Source of the DNA: Candidatus Methylomirabilota bacterium
GTDB taxonomy: Bacteria; Methylomirabilota; Methylomirabilia; Methylomirabilales; Methylomirabilaceae
Assembly (NCBI GenBank): GCA_003105305.1
Contig: PQAQ01000212.1
Span: forward strand, 1 to 10,773
DNA: 10,773 nt
Reading direction: 5' to 3'
Of the stretch, positions 6,500-10,773 are shown one piece after another (the stretch's first letter is position 1; every line of letters begins with the position of its first letter). A program made the position numbers and the translations under genes. Below the pieces are notes generated by a model. It searched no databases and was not told the origin of the DNA. It was given only the letters and a program-made list of their open reading frames with translations.

Positions 6500-7258
6500 A
6501 TGCGCAGACCAGTAATTGCCGGCAACTGGAAGATGTATAAAACGCCCTCCGAGGCTGTTGTCCTGGCGAAAGGAATAGTGAAGGCGTTGTCGTCGCTCAA
6601 CGGGCCCGAGGTGGTCGTGTGCCCACCATTTGCGGCGCTGACTGCCGTTGGGCAGGTCGTGGCCGGATCGAGGATAGGCCTCGGCGCGCAGAACCTGCAT
6701 TGGGCAAAGGAAGGGGCCTATACTGGCGAGGTGTCGGCCGACATGCTCCGAGATATCGGGTGTCGCTATGTCATCGTCGGCCACTCCGAGCGGCGGCAGT
6801 ATTTCGGAGAGACCGATGAAAACGTGAATAAGAAGAGCTGCGCCGCCCTGGCAACCGGTCTGATTCCGATCGTCTGTGTGGGTGAGACCCTTGCCGAGCG
6901 GGAGGCGGGACGCGCAGATGCCGTTGTGGAGATGCAGCTTAAAGGGGCGCTGTCGGGCCTCTCGCCTGAGCAGGTACGGCGACTCATCTTTGCGTATGAG
7001 CCGGTCTGGGCCATCGGCACCGGCCAAACAGCCACGCCGATCCAGGCGGAGGAGATGCATGCGCATATCCGAAAGACGATCGCCATGCTGGTCGATGCCG
7101 AGATCGCGTCCGGTGTCCGCATCCTCTATGGAGGCAGTGTCAAGCCGGACAATGCGAAGGAGCTGCTGGACCGACCTGAGATTGACGGTGCGCTGATCGG
7201 CGGCGCAAGCCTGCAGGCTGAATCGTTTGCGGCGATCGCACGGGCCGCTACAAAATAG
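6500..7258 (+). CDS. tpiA: Triosephosphate isomerase
   Basis: TpiA interconverts dihydroxyacetone phosphate and glyceraldehyde-3-phosphate. The 252-aa product has the normal length. The catalytic residues fall at the textbook positions: Lys11 in AGNWKMYK, His95 in [12 protein letters not shown] and Glu167 in [10 protein letters not shown]. The phosphate-binding loop is LYGGSVKP, followed by [11 protein letters not shown]. The frame stays open upstream to a GTG at 6416, but that would translate the heptad repeat as an aberrant N-terminal extension. The ATG at 6500 gives the conserved [13 protein letters not shown] opening. No clear Shine-Dalgarno sequence precedes this ATG; the upstream bases are the repeat's C-rich arm and GGATTGTGAC. 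The gap-pgk-tpiA-secG order is common in bacteria. Confidence 0.97.
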   Translation: MRRPVIAGNWKMYKTPSEAVVLAKGIVKALSSLNGPEVVVCPPFAALTAVGQVVAGSRIGLGAQNLHWAKEGAYTGEVSADMLRDIGCRYVIVGHSERRQYFGETDENVNKKSCAALATGLIPIVCVGETLAEREAGRADAVVEMQLKGALSGLSPEQVRRLIFAYEPVWAIGTGQTATPIQAEEMHAHIRKTIAMLVDAEIASGVRILYGGSVKPDNAKELLDRPEIDGALIGGASLQAESFAAIARAATK

Positions 7259-7335
7259 AGGGTACGGGGTAGAGGGTAAAGAGTTCAGAACGGACCTTTG
7301 CGGTTCTAAACCCTAACCCCCAGACCCCAAACCCT
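7258..7335. repeat. Heptad-repeat inverted element, copy 2 (tpiA-secG spacer)
   Basis: The G-rich arm has three exact heptads: GAGGGTA (7258-7264), CGGGGTA (7265-7271) and GAGGGTA (7272-7278). The C-rich arm has four: AAACCCT (7308-7314), AACCCCC (7315-7321), AGACCCC (7322-7328) and AAACCCT (7329-7335). Between them AGAAC (7287-7291) pairs with GTTCT (7303-7307), leaving an 11-nt loop. The element starts on the last base of the tpiA stop and ends 19 nt before the secG ATG. There is no T-run after the arm. Confidence 0.85.
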
Positions 7336-7354
7336 GTCTTTTGAGGAGGTTTAG

Positions 7355-7729
7355 ATGGTTATTGCGCTTTCCATCGTACATCTGCTTATTGCAATCGTCC
7401 TTATCGTGATTGTGCTTCTCCAGAGCGGCAAAGGCGCCGACATTGGCGCCGCGTTCGGCGGCGGATCGAGTCAGACCCTCTTTGGCGGACGCGGCGCCGC
7501 GACCTTCTTGAGCAAGCTGACGCTGGCAGCCGCTGTGCTCTTTATGGTTTCATCTCTTATTCTCACCATCATTGCAGAGCGCTCGGGGAGCTCCTCGGTC
7601 ATCACAGAGGAGCGGGTCAGGCAGACTGCTCCAGCCCAAGCCCCGGTTCCTCCAGCCGGCGCTCCGGCGCCATCGACATCTCCAGCCGAACCGACGCCGC
7701 CGGCGCAGGTCCCTTCAGCCGCCAAGTAA
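7355..7729 (+). CDS. secG: Preprotein translocase subunit SecG
   Basis: SecG is the small accessory subunit of the SecYEG channel in the cytoplasmic membrane. The 124-aa product has the family pattern: a first membrane helix (about residues 3-22, rich in Ile, Val and Leu), then LLQSGKGADIGAAFGGG and SSQTLFGGRGAATFLSK. A second membrane helix follows (about residues 51-71, LTLAAAVLFMVSSLILTII). The C-terminal 35 or so residues form a Pro/Ala-rich tail, common but variable in SecG. The start has the strongest Shine-Dalgarno sequence of the cluster, GAGGAGGT (7343-7350), 4 nt from the ATG. It follows tpiA, as in many genomes, and ends 9 nt before the next gene, so that gene is likely translated from the same message. 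Confidence 0.95.
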   Translation: MVIALSIVHLLIAIVLIVIVLLQSGKGADIGAAFGGGSSQTLFGGRGAATFLSKLTLAAAVLFMVSSLILTIIAERSGSSSVITEERVRQTAPAQAPVPPAGAPAPSTSPAEPTPPAQVPSAAK

Positions 7730-7738
7730 CAAGAACTC

Positions 7739-8071
7739 ATGTCCCGCTTGCGCAGCGCCCTCGCCCACGCGTTCGCACTGAGCGGGCAAGACAGCCGGCT
7801 TGAGGCGGACGATCTCGCCTTGCTGGATCGGTTCGCCCGTCTGCTCGGCGACCGCGGTCTTACGACGCCTGCTATATTCCTGGTGGAGTCTCTTGTGCCC
7901 CTCGGTTTCCTTGCGAGTCAGCTGATCCATGCCCTGACGCCAATCATGGGCATGGTGGCTCCTCCGGCCGACATTGAACGGCTTGCGCGTATCCTGGAAC
8001 GACGGGACGTTCCGGCCGTCTTTGTCGACAGGCTCCAACGTTTGGAGGAGGGACAGCGTCGTGAGTCGTGA
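7739..8071 (+). CDS. Unrecognised 110-aa protein between secG and the MutL-like gene
   Basis: I cannot name this protein. It begins 9 nt after the secG stop and ends 11 nt inside the MutL-like gene, so it is probably part of a coupled unit. No strong ribosome-binding site precedes its ATG. The protein looks real: a charged N-terminal helix with LLDRFARLLGDRGL, a central hydrophobic segment TPAIFLVESLVPLGFLASQ (about residues 42-61), and HALTPIMGMV. A C-terminal amphipathic helix rich in Leu, Arg and Glu follows (ADIERLARILERR and VDRLQRLEE). The hydrophobic part is too broken by Pro, Glu and Gln to be a confident membrane span; a soluble helical protein or a peripheral membrane protein is possible. 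Base composition matches its neighbours. Its placement suggests a function tied to the MutL-like protein, which is inference. Confidence 0.8.
   Translation: MSRLRSALAHAFALSGQDSRLEADDLALLDRFARLLGDRGLTTPAIFLVESLVPLGFLASQLIHALTPIMGMVAPPADIERLARILERRDVPAVFVDRLQRLEEGQRRES
8044..8053 (+). promoter_or_regulatory. Strong ribosome-binding site that sets the MutL-like start
   Basis: GGAGGAGGGA lies 7 nt before the GTG at 8061, inside the 3' end of the 110-aa gene. This selects 8061 over a TTG at 7974, which lies within the upstream gene, and over the ATG at 8073. Confidence 0.8.
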
Positions 8072-9854
8072 GATGAGCGCGATCCTCGCGACCGACTGCG
8101 GGAGCACGACCACCAAGGCGATCCTGATCGAGTGGAAAGGCAACGAATACCGCCAGACCTTCCGCGGCGAGTCCCCGACCACCGTCGAGGCGCCGTTCGA
8201 TGATGTCACCCGCGGGGTGTTGAACGCCATTCAGGAGGTCGAGGAGCTGTCCGGACGGACGATCCTGGACGGCGAAAAGATCCTGACGCCCGCCGAGGAG
8301 GGGCGCGGCGTTGATCTCTACGTGTCGACAAGCAGCGCCGGCGGCGGGCTCCAGATGATGGTGGCGGGCGTGGTCACAGCTATGACTGCCGAGAGCGCCC
8401 AACGATGCGCCCTTGGCGCCGGCGCTATCGTCATGGACGTCCTGGCCGGCAACGACGGCCGGGCGGCGCATGAGAAGATCGAGCGTATTCGAGTCCTGAG
8501 GCCCGATATGATCCTGCTGTCCGGCGGCACCGACGGCGGGACGATCTCGCACGTCGTGGAGCTGGCGGAGTTCATTCGGGCGGCCGATCCGAAGCCCAGG
8601 CTTGGCGGCAGTTTCAAGCTGCCGGTCATCTTTGCCGGAAATAAAGATGCGCGGGGCCGGATTCGGGAGATCCTGGGCGACCGGACGGCCCTCGTTATGA
8701 CCGACAACATTCGACCGATCCTCGAGCGAGAGAATCTCGGGCCGGCCCGTCACACGATCCATGATCTGTTTCTTGAGCATGTCATGGCCCAGGCGCCCGG
8801 GTACGGTAAACTCATGGGGTGGACGGGCGCGCCGATCATGCCGACGCCGGCCGCCGTCGGCCTCATTATGGAACAAGCGGCAAAGGCGCAACAGTTGAAC
8901 CTGCTGGGCGTAGACATCGGCGGCGCCACAACCGATGTCTTTTCGGTGGTGGATGGGCAATTCACCCGGACTGTCAGCGCCAATCTGGGGATGAGTTACA
9001 GCGTGAGCAATGTCCTGGCTGAGGCCGGCATTGAGAAGATTGAGCGCTGGCTGGTTGAGCCGATCGCCGAGCAGGAGCTACGGAATCGGATCAAGAATAA
9101 GATGATTCGCCCCACCACCATCCCGCAGACACTCGCGGATCTCGCCCTGGAGCAGGCGATCTCGCGCGAGGCGCTGCGCCTGGCCTTTGACCAGCATAAG
9201 GCGCTGGCCGTCAGCCTGAAGGGGGTCCAGCAGGAACGCACCATCGCAGACGCCTTCGAGCAGGAAGAGGGGGGGAAAAGTCTCATCGATCTGTACACAA
9301 TTGACCTGATTATCGGGAGCGGCGGGATCCTGTCTCATGCGCCGCGCCGCGTTCAGGCGATGATGATGATGATCGATGCCTACCAGCCGCTTGGACTGAC
9401 GCAACTAGCCGTGGACAGCATCTTTATGATGCCGCACCTCGGCGTACTGTCCCAGGTCAATGAGCGAGCCGCCACGGAGGTATTCCTGAAGGATTGCCTG
9501 GTGCCGTTGGGCAGTTGTCTGGCGGCCGACGGGAAGGCGAAGCGCGGCGAGTCGTGTTTCGCGTATACTATTCGATTTGCGGATGGTCGGCACGCCGAGG
9601 GTGCGCTTCGCTTTGGCGAGATCCTTCGTCTCGATCTTCCATCCGGAGCAGAGGCCGAACTCCATGCGGAACCGTCGAAGGGCTTTGATCTGGGCGCCGG
9701 CAAAGGAAAGGCGGTTACGCGGAAGGTCAAAGGCGGTGTCGTTGGACTGATCTTAGATGCCAGGGGACGGCCGCTCGACCTTGCGGAGAATGAATCGGAA
9801 CGGGCCGCCCAACTGCGCGTCTGGGCCGGAGCGATGGATCTGTATCCGACATAG
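8061..9854 (+). CDS. MutL/GlmL-family ASKHA ATPase (glutamate mutase-associated family), orphan
   Basis: This 597-aa protein belongs to the family of MutL/GlmL, the ATPase encoded between the two subunits of B12-dependent glutamate mutase and thought to support or reactivate that enzyme. It is unrelated to the mismatch-repair MutL. The actin-like fold motifs are visible: phosphate-1 loop LATDCGSTTTKAIL (Asp12), phosphate-2 loop LLGVDIGGATTDVFSV (Asp285) and an adenosine-type motif GSGGILSH (from residue 419). Other family-like blocks are STSSAGGGLQMMVAG, LLSGGTDGGT, MPTPAAVGLIME and MMPHLGVLS. The GTG at 8061 has a strong ribosome-binding site 7 nt upstream and overlaps the previous gene by 11 nt. 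No glutamate mutase subunit or other B12 mutase is in the window, so its client is unknown. A heptad-repeat element follows it. Confidence 0.88.
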   Translation: MSREMSAILATDCGSTTTKAILIEWKGNEYRQTFRGESPTTVEAPFDDVTRGVLNAIQEVEELSGRTILDGEKILTPAEEGRGVDLYVSTSSAGGGLQMMVAGVVTAMTAESAQRCALGAGAIVMDVLAGNDGRAAHEKIERIRVLRPDMILLSGGTDGGTISHVVELAEFIRAADPKPRLGGSFKLPVIFAGNKDARGRIREILGDRTALVMTDNIRPILERENLGPARHTIHDLFLEHVMAQAPGYGKLMGWTGAPIMPTPAAVGLIMEQAAKAQQLNLLGVDIGGATTDVFSVVDGQFTRTVSANLGMSYSVSNVLAEAGIEKIERWLVEPIAEQELRNRIKNKMIRPTTIPQTLADLALEQAISREALRLAFDQHKALAVSLKGVQQERTIADAFEQEEGGKSLIDLYTIDLIIGSGGILSHAPRRVQAMMMMIDAYQPLGLTQLAVDSIFMMPHLGVLSQVNERAATEVFLKDCLVPLGSCLAADGKAKRGESCFAYTIRFADGRHAEGALRFGEILRLDLPSGAEAELHAEPSKGFDLGAGKGKAVTRKVKGGVVGLILDARGRPLDLAENESERAAQLRVWAGAMDLYPT

Positions 9855-9858
9855 GAGA

Positions 9859-9947
9859 AAGGGTATGGGGTATAGGGTTTGGGGTTTGAAGAAAAGACCT
9901 ATTGAGTATCTTTTACCCTAAACCCCAGACCCTAACCCCCAACCCCC
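9859..9947. repeat. Heptad-repeat inverted element, copy 3 (after the MutL-like gene)
   Basis: The G-rich arm is AAGGGTA (9859-9865), TGGGGTA (9866-9872), TAGGGTT (9873-9879), TGGGGTT (9880-9886). The C-rich arm is TTACCCT (9913-9919), AAACCCC (9920-9926), AGACCCT (9927-9933), AACCCCC (9934-9940), AACCCCC (9941-9947). The inner stem AAAAGA (9892-9897) pairs with TCTTTT (9909-9914) around an 11-nt loop, the same loop size as copy 2. This is the most complete copy. The element begins 4 nt after the stop of the MutL-like gene and ends 9 nt before the next ATG. Confidence 0.88.
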
Positions 9948-9956
9948 GTTAAAGAG

Positions 9957-10773
9957 ATGGCTCATTCGTATACGCCCGGCTTACGCACGGCGCCACAGAC
10001 CGTAGTCCGGAAGCGGCGGATCCTGCCGATCCCCGGGCGGGTGCTTGTTCATGATGGTCAGGCGGTGACGGCGACCACAGTGATCGCTCAGACCGAGCTG
10101 CCGGGCAAGGTTCATGCGGTCAATGTGGTGAATCTGTTGGGGATCGTCCCCCAGGAGATCCGGCGCTACATGCTGAAGCGGGCGGGTGATGCGGTCAGCT
10201 CTGGTGAGCCGCTGGCCGAGAACCGGCCCGTTTTCAAGTGGCTGAAGACCCAGGTTCCTTCCCCGATCACCGGAACAATCGAGACCGTGTCCGAGGTGAC
10301 CGGACAGGTATTTTTGAGAGAGCCGCCCAAACCTCTGGCCCTTACAGCCTATCTTGACGGCCATGTGGTTGAGACGTTTCCGGGGGAGGGGGCGACTGTC
10401 GAGACGGCGTGCAGTCTGGTGCAGGGAATCTTCGGCATCGGCGGTGAGGCGGTCGGAACGATTGCAGTCGGCGTCGACAATCGCGAAGACGAACTGACGC
10501 CGGAGCGGATTACCGACGCGCACCGCGGGACGATCCTTGTGGGCGGCTCGCTGATCGGTCGTGACGGTATCGCCAGGGCGAAGCAGGCGGGCGCGGCCGC
10601 GGTCGTCGTCGGCGGCATCCACGATCTCGATCTGAGATTTCTCCTCGGGCGGGACCTTGGTGTGGCCATTACCGGAACCGAACAGATTGGGTTTACGTTG
10701 ATCATCACCGAAGGGTTTGGTCGTATTGCGATGGCCAAGCGAACGTTCGAACTGCTGTCCTCCAAGGTCGGTC
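9957..10773 (+). CDS. Unrecognised protein with a barrel-sandwich-like N-terminus, 3' end cut off by the window
   Basis: The frame is open from the ATG at 9957 to the end of the window, giving 272 complete codons and no stop. I do not recognise a named family. Residues 21-45 read RILPIPGRVLVHDGQAVTA, like the PGxVxVxxGxxV turn of lipoyl/barrel-sandwich folds. A second such pattern follows: KRAGDAVSSGEPLAEN (74-89) then VPSPITGTIETVSEVTG (100-116). No biotinyl or lipoyl lysine motif is seen. The later part alternates beta and alpha with glycine-rich strands: GTILVGGSLIGRDGIARAKQ, AAAVVVGGIHDLDL and VAITGTEQIGFTLIITEGFG. It follows the MutL-like gene by 102 nt, filled mostly by a heptad-repeat element. 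The ribosome-binding site is weak (AAAGAG directly before the ATG). A role together with the MutL-like protein is inferred from position only. Confidence 0.82.
   Translation, partial: MAHSYTPGLRTAPQTVVRKRRILPIPGRVLVHDGQAVTATTVIAQTELPGKVHAVNVVNLLGIVPQEIRRYMLKRAGDAVSSGEPLAENRPVFKWLKTQVPSPITGTIETVSEVTGQVFLREPPKPLALTAYLDGHVVETFPGEGATVETACSLVQGIFGIGGEAVGTIAVGVDNREDELTPERITDAHRGTILVGGSLIGRDGIARAKQAGAAAVVVGGIHDLDLRFLLGRDLGVAITGTEQIGFTLIITEGFGRIAMAKRTFELLSSKVG

Noticed and set aside
7944..8960. Long minus-strand open frame (338 codons) opposite the MutL-like gene
   Set aside because: It lies antisense to a gene with clear family motifs. Its translation is rich in His, Arg, Gly and Pro, without recognisable domains, as expected for the reverse of GC-rich coding sequence.
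9859..9947. CRISPR array or true telomere
   Set aside because: Units are 7 bp and inverted around a centre, with no unique spacers or cas genes. The elements are internal and lie between genes, so a chromosome end is not indicated.
9981..10622. Minus-strand open frame (213 codons) near the right edge
   Set aside because: The plus strand holds a better, family-like frame open from 9957 to the window end. The minus frame has the composition of an antisense artefact.

Overview
This is a GC-rich bacterial chromosomal window of housekeeping character. Every gene reads left to right. No rRNA, tRNA, CRISPR array, transposase or phage gene is visible. Both edges cut a gene: proA on the left and an unnamed gene on the right. 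Gene order (proA-nadD-rsfS, gap-pgk-tpiA-secG) and protein style suit a free-living Gram-negative-type bacterium. A lineage such as NC10/Methylomirabilota is possible, but that is an impression, not a demonstrated assignment.

Layout. (1) 1-2123: end of proA (proline synthesis), nadD (NAD synthesis) and rsfS (ribosome silencing). nadD and rsfS overlap by 4 nt, and a strong Rho-independent terminator follows rsfS at 2150-2183. A perfectly symmetric 45-bp palindrome lies between proA and nadD. (2) 2300-3387: a short DksA/TraR-type zinc-finger protein, followed by a ComF-family phosphoribosyltransferase-like protein whose real start appears to be a CTG codon overlapping the dksA stop. (3) 3388-4111: two spacers around a small secreted protein of unknown function. 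The second spacer carries a near-consensus sigma-70 promoter with a 14-bp tandem repeat at its -35. (4) 4112-7729: the glycolytic cluster gap-pgk-tpiA, then secG. (5) 7739-10773: a 110-aa protein of unknown function, a MutL-family (glutamate mutase-associated) ASKHA ATPase, and the first 272 codons of a protein with a barrel-sandwich-like N-terminus. This looks like a module of unknown purpose. No glutamate mutase gene is in the window.

The most striking non-coding signal is a family of three related elements in three of the four gaps after pgk: pgk/tpiA, tpiA/secG and mutL-like/next gene. Each has a G-rich arm and a C-rich arm built on a 7-bp period (units such as GGGGTAT and AAACCCT, resembling plant-type telomere repeats). 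The arms flank a short inner hairpin, and the C-rich arm always ends about 10-20 nt before the next start codon. Several arms meet the simple G-quadruplex rule on one strand. They look like a dispersed intergenic repeat family with a possible RNA-level role.
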